Made by a program: the position numbers and the translations under genes. Shown here in pieces: positions 26,185-35,043 of a stretch of DNA of 64,000 nucleotides. Numbering within the stretch: position 1 is the first letter of the stretch; each line of letters starts with the position of its first letter. This stretch comes from CAJQQY01 sp964564545 (GTDB lineage: Bacteria > Bacteroidota > Bacteroidia > Chitinophagales > Saprospiraceae), in contig CAZMBP010000071.1 in assembly GCA_964564545.1 (NCBI GenBank), forward strand, positions 21,081 through 85,080. Direction: 5' to 3'. Under the pieces are notes generated by a model that was not told where the DNA came from, made no database searches, and saw only the letters and a list, made by a program, of their open reading frames with translations.

Positions 26185-27327
26185 TTAGCGGTTTTTATAT
26201 TCACCTGAATCAAAAATTTCAAAATAATAATGTGCTTTTTTTGATAGTTCTTCTGCTTTTTCGTTGTCGTCCACTTTATCTGAAATAAAACTTTTCATGA
26301 GGCTAACAAGGCTTTCTGATTTACTTTGAAAACCTGCTTTTTCTGTTTCTGTAACAATAAACTTACGGTGAATAGAAATGTGAACTGGTGAGGTAATCAT
26401 CGCATAAATTTTTCGAGTTGATAATTCTACTGATTGAATTGGTTTGATATCTTCAAGATGAATGCTTAACAAAGCATCTTTTAAATCTTCTCGGTCAGCT
26501 AATTTTTGCAATTGCTCTTCGATTTCAGAAACTGATTTTTCATTGCATTTTTTTATTTCCTCCACTACCCAATTTCGAGTAGGAATTGGAATAAATTCTG
26601 GTACTACTTTTTTCCCTTTTTCCAAATCAAAAACACAAAACCCCTTTTCGCTTTTTGCCTCAGCTTCGCTCATTCTTTCTGTTGAACCACAATACCAAGC
26701 TGTATCTAACTTTCCAACTTTCTGAAAATTATGCCAATGCCCTAAAGCCACATAATCGAATTTATTCAATAAATCCAAGCGTTCTGGTGGGTACAACTTT
26801 TCTCCGTACTCATCCATCATAAATGTTTTACCAATCGAAGTATGAAGAAGGATGATATTAAATTTGTCTTCCACAGGTTGGATTTTGTCCATTTCTTGCA
26901 ATTCTATCACGTCATCATTGATGTGTGGAACTCCATGAACTACCAAATCCCCAAACTCGAAAGTCTCATATTTTTGACTAAAAATTGGATATACATTTGG
27001 AATGGTTTGAAATGCCTTTAAGATTGGGCTGGTAAAAATAGTCTTGGGAGTTTCATGATTACCAGCAATGACCACGATAGGTATATCGGCATCTGACAGT
27101 CGAGCCAGTTGCTCCAAACCAAATATCATTGGACGATTAGCAGGTGAAGGTCGATGGAAAAAATCTCCAGAATGGAGTATTAAATCAGGTTGGATTTCCA
27201 AAGCAGCATCTATTACCTTTTGGAACGAATCATAAACATCTTGCTCGCGAAGATTTATGCTGGTAGGACTGAGTTTATCTAACTCGTGATAGCCTAAATG
27301 AGTGTCGGAAAAGTGAAGTATTTTCAT
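26185..27327 (-). CDS. sbcD: SbcD/Mre11-type nuclease subunit
   Basis: The metallophosphoesterase nuclease of the SbcCD complex. Its phosphoesterase motifs are in order: FSDTHLGY (about residues 5-12), LHSGDFFHRP (about 50-59), VIAGNHETP (about 90-98), LLHTSIG (about 160) and GHWHNFQ (about 195). The start is set at ATG 27327 (MKILHFSDTH); a TTG nine bases earlier is also in frame but is less likely. It would normally be coupled to sbcC, which here lies 712 bp downstream beyond the RAYT element. Confidence 0.92.
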   Translation of the reverse strand: MKILHFSDTHLGYHELDKLSPTSINLREQDVYDSFQKVIDAALEIQPDLILHSGDFFHRPSPANRPMIFGLEQLARLSDADIPIVVIAGNHETPKTIFTSPILKAFQTIPNVYPIFSQKYETFEFGDLVVHGVPHINDDVIELQEMDKIQPVEDKFNIILLHTSIGKTFMMDEYGEKLYPPERLDLLNKFDYVALGHWHNFQKVGKLDTAWYCGSTERMSEAEAKSEKGFCVFDLEKGKKVVPEFIPIPTRNWVVEEIKKCNEKSVSEIEEQLQKLADREDLKDALLSIHLEDIKPIQSVELSTRKIYAMITSPVHISIHRKFIVTETEKAGFQSKSESLVSLMKSFISDKVDDNEKAEELSKKAHYYFEIFDSGEYKNR

Positions 27328-27344
27328 ATCCGACAAATATATAA

Positions 27345-27418
27345 TTTTGAATTTTGAATGATGAATTTTAAATGCGCATTTTATACAAATTCAAAATTCA
27401 TCATTCATAAATTCAAAA
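27345..27418. repeat. 7-nt-periodic inverted repeat (TTTTGAA type)
   Basis: Left arm: heptamers TTTTGAA (27345), TTTTGAA (27352), TGATGAA (27359), TTTTAAA (27366). Right arm (27387-27418) is the complement, with TTC every 7 or 8 nt (27390, 27397, 27404, 27412). The arms pair over about 29 bp with a one-base slip. It lies between the GIN-domain gene (stop 27422-27424) and sbcD on the same strand. Confidence 0.8.
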
Positions 27419-27421
27419 TCA

Positions 27422-28123
27422 TTATTCGTAAGAATGAATATCAGAAGAACCTGATGATTTCAATTTTGTTTTCTTTGGATCTCCTTTGAAATTCACATCA
27501 CTTGCTCCACTTGCAGAAACTTCAATACTTTCTGAAGCATAAACATTTGAATCAGAGCCTCCTGAAGCAGAAACTTTTGCTTCTCTTGTTTTGAAGTTAA
27601 ATCCATTAAAATCACTTCCTCCTGAAGCATGTAATTCTAAAGTTTCAGCTGATCCATCTAAATCTACATCAGAACCTCCACTTGTGTGGCATTCTAAATG
27701 TTTTACTACTAATTCCAATTCGATATCAGAACCTCCACTTGAGTGAATAGATAACTCATCAAATCTCAATTCTCCTTTTGATTCAATATCAGAACCTCCA
27801 CTTGCGCTAATTTTCTTTAAATCGTTGACCGTAATAAATACGGTTGCCTTTTTCACTCGTCGTACATTTTTATCAAAATAAATTCTCAATTGTCCACTTT
27901 TCACTTCTGTTACTAAGTTGTCTATAGCATTCTCGGAAGCTTCAACTCGTAAAGATTTTGAACTACCTTGAGTTATCATCAAATCAATTCCTCCGCTTAC
28001 AGACACTTTGGTAAATGAGCCAACTGATCGTTTCTCTTCAGCAACATTTCTGTCTTGAGCTTGGAGAGAAGCAGTTAATAATACAATAGAAAGAGTTGCT
28101 AGAAGGTGTTTAAATATTTTCAT
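27422..28123 (-). CDS. exported GIN (DUF2807) domain protein
   Basis: A 233-residue protein with signal peptide (1-22, ending TASLQAQ). The mature part is a right-handed beta-helix-like GIN/DUF2807 domain made of repeats ending in SGGSD (for example SASGGSDIES, HSSGGSDIEL, HTSGGSDVDL), one per turn. Such head-GIN proteins are common in Bacteroidota and are thought to be surface or periplasmic adhesin-like proteins. An open frame continues 93 bp upstream, but the ATG at 28123 places the signal peptide at the start and keeps the intergenic repeat out of the gene. Confidence 0.85.
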   Translation of the reverse strand: MKIFKHLLATLSIVLLTASLQAQDRNVAEEKRSVGSFTKVSVSGGIDLMITQGSSKSLRVEASENAIDNLVTEVKSGQLRIYFDKNVRRVKKATVFITVNDLKKISASGGSDIESKGELRFDELSIHSSGGSDIELELVVKHLECHTSGGSDVDLDGSAETLELHASGGSDFNGFNFKTREAKVSASGGSDSNVYASESIEVSASGASDVNFKGDPKKTKLKSSGSSDIHSYE

Positions 28124-28205
28124 TTTTTGACTTTTTAATTGAGCAAATAAATAAATTCTCCTTAAGGACACAGGTATTTTTTGGAAGGTTGGAATTTTTG
28201 TGATT

Positions 28206-28339
28206 TTTTTCACCACAGATAACTTAGACTTTCACAGATTGTCTCCTTAGTCTACTAGTATGTCAAACAGTTGGATTTTTTTTTCAAGAAAAAAAAATAA
28301 TTAAAATCTGTAAAAATCCGAGTAATTGGTTGTGAAAAA
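28206..28339. repeat. CACAGATT-word imperfect inverted repeat
   Basis: Arm 28206-28240 pairs imperfectly with 28305-28339 over ~35 bp; the best-kept parts are ACAGATT with AATCTGT and the TTTTTCAC/GTGAAAAA ends. It starts 4 bp past the stop of the hydrolase gene (28344-28346) and lies before the GIN gene. The wording resembles the CGGATT element at 7815-7890. Confidence 0.6.
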
Positions 28340-28343
28340 TTTT

Positions 28344-29312
28344 CTACAAAACTTCATTCGCAAATTCTAAAGCTCTGATCTCTGACCAGGCAAATTCTTC
28401 ATTCGGAAGCATAAAACCACAATGTCCTCCCTTCTCAGGATTTTCAATAAAGATATTCGCATGTGTTTTTGCCATTGCAATTGGTGAACATCCTGGTGTT
28501 AAAATTGGATCATTAAGTGCATTCACTAACAAGGTTGGAACTTCAATATTTTCCATAAAATTCTTAGCAGATGAATTAAAATAAAAATCATCTGCATCTT
28601 TATAATTATTTAGCGGAGCTGAAAAATGTTCATCAAAATCTCTCCATTCTTTAATTTCTTCCAGTTTTTTTAAATCAACCAGACCTGGAAATTCTTGCTC
28701 CTTGATTAGAATTTTTCTCTTTAGGTTTCGTAAAAATCGTTTTCGATAAACCGCGTTAGACTTAAGGTTGAGAATCTCTGCTCCTTCTTTTAAATCACAT
28801 GGAGTCGAAAATGCTACCGCTGCCTTTATTTGTGAAGGAATACTTTTTCCGTTTTTTCCTAAATAATTTAAACTTATGGCTCCCCCCATACTGAAACCAA
28901 TCATCACTACATTTTCATATTCTTTTTTTGCCAAAGCATGATTAATAACAGTTCCTATATCTTCAATATCTCCATGATGATATAGTCGAGAAGTTCGATT
29001 CATTTCACCGCTACATGAACGACAATTCCAGGCGAGTACATCCCAATTGTTTTTGGAAAAAAGCTTTGCTGCACCTTGAATATATTGACGATCAGAACTT
29101 CCTTCTAACCCATGGGAAAGCAAAACAAGGTTTTTGCTATCATTAAAAATCCAATCTAAATCTAAGAAATCTTGATCTTCGAGTTCGATTCGTTCTCGTT
29201 GATAATTGACATTTTTCACTTTTCGGAAAACACCAGGAATGATGGTTTGGAGATGTCCATTAAATTGGTAAAATGGAGTTTTTGTGTAGGTGGATGTTTT
29301 GATGATGGGCAT
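28344..29312 (-). CDS. YheT-like alpha/beta hydrolase
   Basis: A 322-residue alpha/beta hydrolase of the YheT/EMB8 family. The family hallmark NGHLQTIIP is near the N-terminus. The oxyanion/HG motif is LLSHGLEGSSD (about 65), the nucleophile elbow GFSMGGA (about 138), the acid NALNDPILTP (about 258) and the histidine KGGHCGFM (about 285). Substrates of this family are unclear. The start is ATG 29312 (MPIIKTSTYT). An ATG 66 bp upstream would translate part of the inverted repeat 29342-29417 and is unlikely. Confidence 0.85.
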   Translation of the reverse strand: MPIIKTSTYTKTPFYQFNGHLQTIIPGVFRKVKNVNYQRERIELEDQDFLDLDWIFNDSKNLVLLSHGLEGSSDRQYIQGAAKLFSKNNWDVLAWNCRSCSGEMNRTSRLYHHGDIEDIGTVINHALAKKEYENVVMIGFSMGGAISLNYLGKNGKSIPSQIKAAVAFSTPCDLKEGAEILNLKSNAVYRKRFLRNLKRKILIKEQEFPGLVDLKKLEEIKEWRDFDEHFSAPLNNYKDADDFYFNSSAKNFMENIEVPTLLVNALNDPILTPGCSPIAMAKTHANIFIENPEKGGHCGFMLPNEEFAWSEIRALEFANEVL

Positions 29313-29341
29313 TTTCTCTAGATTGATATTTGACTGTTTTA

Positions 29342-29417
29342 GCTGTTCTATTGCTAAACTGTTTTGACAATAGGACAAATAAACAGTCCAATAGTCAAAA
29401 CAGTTTAACAGTACAGC
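29342..29417. repeat. inverted repeat with CTGTT words
   Basis: TAAACTGTTTTGAC (29355-29368) pairs perfectly with 29394-29407 over 14 bp. The pairing extends imperfectly outward to GCTGT (29342) and ACAGC (29413-29417). It starts directly beside the stop codon (29418-29420) of the 1504-residue protein gene and precedes the hydrolase gene. Confidence 0.75.
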
Positions 29418-32400
29418 CTATTTTGAAGCTTGAGCTCTTCGAACAAATCTTTCTGCTGTCGAAGGTTCCACATATTGTAATTCTACAATTTCACCATCTG
29501 GCATTTTTATGATTCGATCTTTCTTTTTGGCATTAATTACGATGTCATTAAACTTGGTGTTATTGGAAACCACATTTAGGATTCCGCCTTTGTAACCAAA
29601 GAAATAATAAGTGTCACTAGGCGATTTCAAATAAATATACAATCGGTCATCTCCATTGGAAGGCATTTTGAATTCAATGAATGCTTTGATAGTTACATTC
29701 ACTTCTTCACCTGCGATACTGATTAATCCTATTTGATCTTTCTGGGTAACAAATGATTGATAATCTGGATCCCATTTCATTGGCATTTTTCCAAATAAAA
29801 ATGAATAAGGATTATGCTTTTTCGGAATCCCTAATTTGTATTCTGTTCTCATCCGAGCAATCGTCTTATCATACAAAGTAGTATCTGCAATATATTCTGA
29901 CAAGGCTTTTTCATAAAAAGCAGCATCCGTAAAATCCACTCCTCTTGCATCAAAACTGCTACTCTTTATATCTGAGATAATGAAGTCCAACATGTTTTTT
30001 GGAATAAAACTTTTGATTCCTGCCATCATATCAGCTTCAACCTGATACCCAAAAGGTCCTCGAATAGTCGAATCTTGAGCGGATGGAAACATTGAACGAG
30101 CTTCTCCAGCTGCATCTATCTTGATATATTTCAGTTGATCTCCGATGTTTAATTTTCCTTCAGCTTTGAAACTTCCATCTTTGTTACTGAAAGTTACTTT
30201 ACTTCCTCTCTTTTTATTCTTTAGAATTTTAAGAGTATCTCCAAAAATAAATTCATCCTTCACCTCATCCAATTTGAATAAACCTTTTGCCTCAATGATC
30301 GCTCGATCTTTTCTCAAATATTTAGGCATCATTACTCGTGGGTAGAGATAAGCTGATTCTTTACTTAAATATAAACCTGTGTATAACTTATACCCTTCAT
30401 AATTTTTTGGCTCGTCGAACCCAATGACCAAATCATTTTTATCCCCTTCACTATTAACAGAAAACCATTCTCGATCTCGCATTTTATCAGAATCTAATCT
30501 AGCAAAACCTTTAAAGTCTAATGGTTTCTTATCTCCTGTCAAAGTGATTTCTCCACGAAATTCTGTTTTTAAATCTATGTAAAAATTATCCGACTCGAGT
30601 ACTTCACCTTTTGCAGTTGTTCTTGTTTTTTTCTCGCTTCGTTTTCCTTTTCCATATCGTTTTCCAACAATATTATCAAATTGAATCTCCTGCTCTCGTC
30701 CTTTAATATTGTACTCATAAAAACCTTTGGCTTTGTATGATTTTTTCCCTTCAATATCAACTGTTGCTCGGTTGATGACGTGATTTTTAGTAGTGGTATC
30801 ACATACTATTTTACAATTTTCAAGCGTGGACATTTTACCACCTTTAAATATTTCTAGCTTTCCATCATCAGTATAAACTATAGCATCACATGTTTTAATC
30901 TCAGGAACTCCCCCAATTTTTAACTCATTCGATTTCAAATCATAAAAAGCAGTTTCCCCATCAAAATGTAATGAATCTCGATTCTTTCCAGTAGCCACAA
31001 ATGATCCCAATTCTCCAGGAGTAGTTTTAAAAGTTACTGCATCTTTTGCCATATCCCAATCAAAGGTGGTCAAAGACGTTTTATATTGATTGTATGGGAG
31101 ACTCGTGAAATTACCTTTTTCATTGGCCTCTACATGCCCAGTTTGTTTATCAAAATCTAGTTGACTATTTACATTACTTGTTAATAAGGCAAGTTCACTT
31201 GCTCCAACTGCATTAATGGTTAAGGTAGAAGTGTCAGAGTCAGCTGAGTAAGCTCCAAACTTAATCAAATCTGAGGCAAGACTTCCTTTTGTCCATTTCA
31301 TTTTCCCATTTCCTCTCAGACCATCAGGTGTCAAAATCAAACTACCTAAAATATTGTGATCATTTTCTTTAAACAGTTCAAAGGGTTTATCCTTCTTCGT
31401 TGTAATATACATACTGTCAGAATATGGTCTCCAATCAATCGCAACTTCCTCACCGTGTGCTTGAGGCACCTCAATTGCACCCTGCCGATCTTCTCTTAAA
31501 TCAAATAATCGAGCTGTTGCAGTCATTTGTTTTGGCTTAAAAAGGATATCCTCTGAATCTGTTGAAGAAGTCAAATAGGTAATTGTTCCTTTTCCCAACA
31601 TCCCTTTATTACTCATGTGAATTTCACCTTTGTAATTACCGATCCCTTGATAAGTAGGTAATCCTTCTGCAGGTGTCTGAGTCGTGAAACCTAGAGATTG
31701 ATCTTCTTCTTGAAGTAATAATGTTTCTCTGATATCTGGAAAAATTTCAGCAGAAACTAAGTTCCCTTTGAAATGAATATCATTCTTGGTAAAATTATCA
31801 AGACTATTAAAACTAAATTTATCTAGTTTAAAATAGAAAGAATCTCTTTTGTAAACTCCATCATGAATCAATCGATTATCATAGTATACATAGGAATAAT
31901 CCTTGGTATTGAAAGATGGGAAAAGGTCAATGTCATTGGCTCCCGATTTGTTATCTGGCGCATCCACCAATAAAACTCCATTGGTATGCTCAATTCTTGA
32001 AGCTATAGAAATGGAAACAGGTCGACCTTTTTCATCTTTTGCTTCAGTTGGAACAAACAAATCAAAATACCGAACCGAATCTAACTCCATCACATATTTC
32101 TCATAATCAAAATGAAAATCCTTTCCTTCCAAGGTACTGAATCCCGCAAAGATTTTCCCATTGAAATCCATATCACGATTCTTTTTCAAAGTGATCGATT
32201 TGTTACCTGGTTTGATGGCTACTTTTTGCAATTTGCTGATTTCCAAATCAACAACATTATTCGCAGTCAAGGATCTATCTTTCATGGAAAAAACTGCATT
32301 TGCTTCTTTGTCTGCTACAGATACTAATTTAATCGCATCATAATCTGTCTTCTTGGCCATCGCATCAGCGTAGTGGAAAATTTTATCCTTAACATAAATT

Positions 32401-33932
32401 ATCTCTTTCTCTTTGTCATAATCGACAAAACCACTAGCCACAAACTCGTAGAGTAAACTTTCAATGTTTTTAGTATCAAATCTTGGATTCAATTTTATCG
32501 CGTAATCTCTTGCCTCAATTTCTCTGTATCCTAATTCATCAGACAATACTTTTAGCGAAACAATTGGATTTACATCTGAGATATTTTGAATTCGCATCAA
32601 GTACTTTTCATCATAATATTTCAAACTTTCAAAAGTCACTTCATCCTTTCCATTTCCAATCCCAAATTGTTTTTTTCCAATCAATAAACTATCGTTGACC
32701 AAATTCCAATCAACCTTATCTGCATTAATATTCACTTGATGATAAGAATCAAAAAATGGATTTCGATCACTTCCTCTTTTTCCTCTAGAAAGATTCAAAT
32801 CTTTAGTTACAATGTCATATTTCAAATTTACTGAAGGATGATAAATCGAATCTTGATCGAAGTACAAAACCACTTTAACCTGCTCGCCAGCTATTCGCTC
32901 ACTTTTACGGATTTTAAATAATTGAGTAGTCGCTCGGAAAGAAACTTTACCTCCATTCTTAACCACAATTTTCGCTGGAGTTTCTTTATCACCTGCTCCG
33001 TACACCGTATTTCCTTCCAATCTAAAACCTCCCGTATATTCAATTCCTTCTCCAATTCCATTAATCTTCAAAATCTTATCATAAGATGAAAAACGTGGAT
33101 AGGAACCTTCTCTAGATTTATTTCTTACGACAACTTTATCTTCAAAATCTCCTTCAATCTCTTCTCCTGGAAAAAGTGATGGATATATTAATTTTACATT
33201 TTTGGCTTGATATAAACTTTTCTTCCCTTCTATTTCATATTCATTGAGAATACAGTAAACATCTTTTTGATTCAATTTTTCCCAAGTTACTTTTCCACCT
33301 GAGCCTTTCCATTTCTCTTGAGTAGGAAAATATTGTCCTGCCGTTTCTAGGATCACCACCGAATCTTTTCCACGAGTTCCAATCAAGTTTAATTTTTCAA
33401 ATTCTACAAAAGGAACTCCTTCTTCAATATCCATTAAATAATTATCAGATTCGTAATACCACTTCATCCCTTGCTTGGACCATCGCAAAGCTTTTTTAGC
33501 ATAAAAAGATTCGGAAAATTTCAGGTAATCTTTGTAAGGTTTGAGTTTTCGGTTTTGGATGGCTTTGACCATCGTAAGGGTGAGTGCATTCCATTCATTT
33601 AACTTTGCTCCATCAGTTTCATTTTGTTTGATGGCTAAAACTACTGAAAGGTAATTTTTAAAATAAGGATTCGCTAACATTCTCTTAGCCAACATCTCAT
33701 TGCACACATCTCTGAAAAAATCAAATTCTTCATCTGTAATTGAAGCATTGAAATAATCTTCGAAATCCTCAAAGAATTCTTTCATTTGCTTGCTTTTACT
33801 TTTGGTAAAAAACGCTTCAAATTCTTTGATGAAGGCAGGTCGTTCTTCTGGAAAAACATTTTCTTTTTGTGACCAAGCTGAGGATGCAAAAAATAAAATT
33901 GCGGCAAGAGGGAGTAGTATATTTTTTATCAT
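29418..33932 (-). CDS. very large exported protein of unknown function (1504 aa)
   Basis: A signal peptide (1-21, ending SSAWSQ) precedes a helical region (about 25-160) with FEDFEDYFNASITDEEFDFF. From about 160 to 1480 there are repeated beta-strand-rich blocks with many short motifs of the kind WEKLNQKDVYCILNEYEIEG, FHFDYEKYVMELDSVRYFDL and YKAKGFYEYNIKGREQEIQF. The strand repeats recall OstA/LPS-transport-like or other beta-solenoid/jellyroll surface proteins, but I cannot place it in a named family. No membrane segment, sorting domain or catalytic motif stands out. It follows prmA and precedes the hydrolase, each behind a palindrome, so it is probably a unit of its own. Confidence 0.7.
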   Translation of the reverse strand: MIKNILLPLAAILFFASSAWSQKENVFPEERPAFIKEFEAFFTKSKSKQMKEFFEDFEDYFNASITDEEFDFFRDVCNEMLAKRMLANPYFKNYLSVVLAIKQNETDGAKLNEWNALTLTMVKAIQNRKLKPYKDYLKFSESFYAKKALRWSKQGMKWYYESDNYLMDIEEGVPFVEFEKLNLIGTRGKDSVVILETAGQYFPTQEKWKGSGGKVTWEKLNQKDVYCILNEYEIEGKKSLYQAKNVKLIYPSLFPGEEIEGDFEDKVVVRNKSREGSYPRFSSYDKILKINGIGEGIEYTGGFRLEGNTVYGAGDKETPAKIVVKNGGKVSFRATTQLFKIRKSERIAGEQVKVVLYFDQDSIYHPSVNLKYDIVTKDLNLSRGKRGSDRNPFFDSYHQVNINADKVDWNLVNDSLLIGKKQFGIGNGKDEVTFESLKYYDEKYLMRIQNISDVNPIVSLKVLSDELGYREIEARDYAIKLNPRFDTKNIESLLYEFVASGFVDYDKEKEIIYVKDKIFHYADAMAKKTDYDAIKLVSVADKEANAVFSMKDRSLTANNVVDLEISKLQKVAIKPGNKSITLKKNRDMDFNGKIFAGFSTLEGKDFHFDYEKYVMELDSVRYFDLFVPTEAKDEKGRPVSISIASRIEHTNGVLLVDAPDNKSGANDIDLFPSFNTKDYSYVYYDNRLIHDGVYKRDSFYFKLDKFSFNSLDNFTKNDIHFKGNLVSAEIFPDIRETLLLQEEDQSLGFTTQTPAEGLPTYQGIGNYKGEIHMSNKGMLGKGTITYLTSSTDSEDILFKPKQMTATARLFDLREDRQGAIEVPQAHGEEVAIDWRPYSDSMYITTKKDKPFELFKENDHNILGSLILTPDGLRGNGKMKWTKGSLASDLIKFGAYSADSDTSTLTINAVGASELALLTSNVNSQLDFDKQTGHVEANEKGNFTSLPYNQYKTSLTTFDWDMAKDAVTFKTTPGELGSFVATGKNRDSLHFDGETAFYDLKSNELKIGGVPEIKTCDAIVYTDDGKLEIFKGGKMSTLENCKIVCDTTTKNHVINRATVDIEGKKSYKAKGFYEYNIKGREQEIQFDNIVGKRYGKGKRSEKKTRTTAKGEVLESDNFYIDLKTEFRGEITLTGDKKPLDFKGFARLDSDKMRDREWFSVNSEGDKNDLVIGFDEPKNYEGYKLYTGLYLSKESAYLYPRVMMPKYLRKDRAIIEAKGLFKLDEVKDEFIFGDTLKILKNKKRGSKVTFSNKDGSFKAEGKLNIGDQLKYIKIDAAGEARSMFPSAQDSTIRGPFGYQVEADMMAGIKSFIPKNMLDFIISDIKSSSFDARGVDFTDAAFYEKALSEYIADTTLYDKTIARMRTEYKLGIPKKHNPYSFLFGKMPMKWDPDYQSFVTQKDQIGLISIAGEEVNVTIKAFIEFKMPSNGDDRLYIYLKSPSDTYYFFGYKGGILNVVSNNTKFNDIVINAKKKDRIIKMPDGEIVELQYVEPSTAERFVRRAQASK

Positions 33933-33945
33933 AAGTCTTTTTTTA

Positions 33946-34036
33946 ACGGTTAATGGTTAACGGTGAACAGTTAATACCGCTTGGTTCTAATCGTTCTTTA
34001 TTAATCGTTAACAGTTATCCGTTACTAGTTAACCAT
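33946..34036. repeat. 7-nt-periodic inverted repeat (GGTTAAC type) at the prmA stop
   Basis: Left: heptamers ACGGTTA (33946), ATGGTTA (33953), ACGGTGA (33960), ACAGTTA (33967). Right: GTTA every 7 nt at 34007, 34014, 34021 and 34028. TAATGGTTAAC-type ends pair across the element. On the prmA strand the right side encodes the last codons (Val, Asn) and the TAG stop. Confidence 0.8.
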
Positions 34037-34849
34037 TAGTTTTATGCAGATCCAATTATTTCGATATTCGGTTTTTTCTATTTTAAAATTGCTAGCTTCA
34101 GCGGCATTTTTGACAAGTTCTTCATCCTCTTTTAAAATACCCGAAATCAGCAAAGTCCCATTTGGTGTCAACATCTTATTTAACGTCGAAAAACTGTCCA
34201 AAATTACATGACGATTGATGTTTGCTAGGATGATGTCGTACATTTGATCGTCCACTTTTTCAAGTGTTCCATGAATGGATTTAATATTGTCGATATTATT
34301 TATACGAGCATTTTCCAAAGTGTTCTCATATGATGGCAATTCTATATCTATTGCATCAATCTTTTTTGCCCCTAACTGACTCGCCAAAATCGCCAAAATC
34401 CCTGTTCCACAACCATAATCAAAGACTGTTTTCCCTACGAAATCAAGGTTTTCCATAATCGACATCATCATCCAAGTTGTTTCATGATGACCTGTCCCAA
34501 ATGCCATTTTAGGATTAATTACTATTTCATGTTTCACTTCGGTAAGTGGTTCATGAAAGTCTGCTCGAATTCCGCAAAAGTCTCGAACTACAATAGTGTC
34601 AAAGTTAGACTCCCAAACGGCATTCCAATTTTGATACTTTATTAAGGTTTTTTGATGTGAAAATTCGAAGAGATTTTTTAATTCAAGGACTCTTTCATCA
34701 ATTTGAGGTGTCTCATTTTTGACTTGAACATAGGCGTCAAATCCATTTTCATTTTCTTCAAATGACTCGAATGGTAATTCTCCCAAAAGTGCAATAAGCA
34801 TTTCATTATTTTCGGGATTGGTTTGGAATTCAAATTTTAAATAATCCAT
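34025..34849 (-). CDS. prmA: ribosomal protein L11 methyltransferase
   Basis: A SAM-dependent enzyme that trimethylates ribosomal protein L11. It is a 274-residue two-domain protein: an N-terminal L11-binding domain (about 1-100), then the Rossmann methyltransferase with VFDYGCGTGILAILAS (about 140-155, SAM motif I), IDAIDIELP and DIILANINRHV (about 206-216, motif IV). NPKMAFGTGHHETTWMM (about 114-130) is a PrmA signature. The usual C-terminus has been altered by the neighbouring repeat, which provides the last residues and stop. Confidence 0.92.
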   Translation of the reverse strand: MDYLKFEFQTNPENNEMLIALLGELPFESFEENENGFDAYVQVKNETPQIDERVLELKNLFEFSHQKTLIKYQNWNAVWESNFDTIVVRDFCGIRADFHEPLTEVKHEIVINPKMAFGTGHHETTWMMMSIMENLDFVGKTVFDYGCGTGILAILASQLGAKKIDAIDIELPSYENTLENARINNIDNIKSIHGTLEKVDDQMYDIILANINRHVILDSFSTLNKMLTPNGTLLISGILKEDEELVKNAAEASNFKIEKTEYRNNWICIKLMVN

Positions 34850-34907
34850 TTTGTATGGTTGTTTTTTTGAATGCCAAAAGTAATAAAAAAGTAGTGTTAT
34901 ATCGCAC

Positions 34908-35043
34908 GTAGTGGTCTGCTTTAGCTGACCTAAAAAAATGAGCGCAGCAATTTTTTTCCAAAAAAATTCAAGAATAAAATGAAGTAAGTTTTGTTTGATT
35001 CGCTTTGCTCATCCTTTTTAGGTCAGCTAAAGCAGACAGCTAC
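34908..35043. repeat. 41-bp-arm inverted repeat at the 3' end of the 881-aa gene
   Basis: Arm 34908-34948 pairs with 35002-35043 at roughly 36 of 41 positions with one slip; the core GTCTGCTTTAGCTGACCTAA is identical in both. On the gene strand the right arm begins GTAGCTGTCTGC, and its TAG is the stop of the upstream gene (35040-35042). The unit shares GTAGCTG and CTGC...TTTAG with the repeat at sbcC (23074-23091). Confidence 0.85.

Noticed and set aside
27334..27341. TATATTTG as an sbcD promoter
   Set aside because: It lies only 7 nt before the ATG, leaving almost no room for a leader, and AT-rich sequence makes a chance match likely.
28124..28216. A 31-residue N-terminal extension of the GIN-domain protein
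   Set aside because: It would put a charged segment in front of a perfect signal peptide and would overlap the intergenic repeat.
29312..29378. An upstream ATG that would lengthen the YheT-like hydrolase by 22 residues
   Set aside because: The extra residues would be coded partly by the inverted repeat 29342-29417, and the family N-terminus (NGHLQTIIP) is close to the later ATG.
30145..32698. Several short plus-strand reading frames inside the 1504-residue protein gene
   Set aside because: They are antisense to a long coding frame with signal peptide and consistent codon use, and have no ribosome-binding site or protein-like composition.
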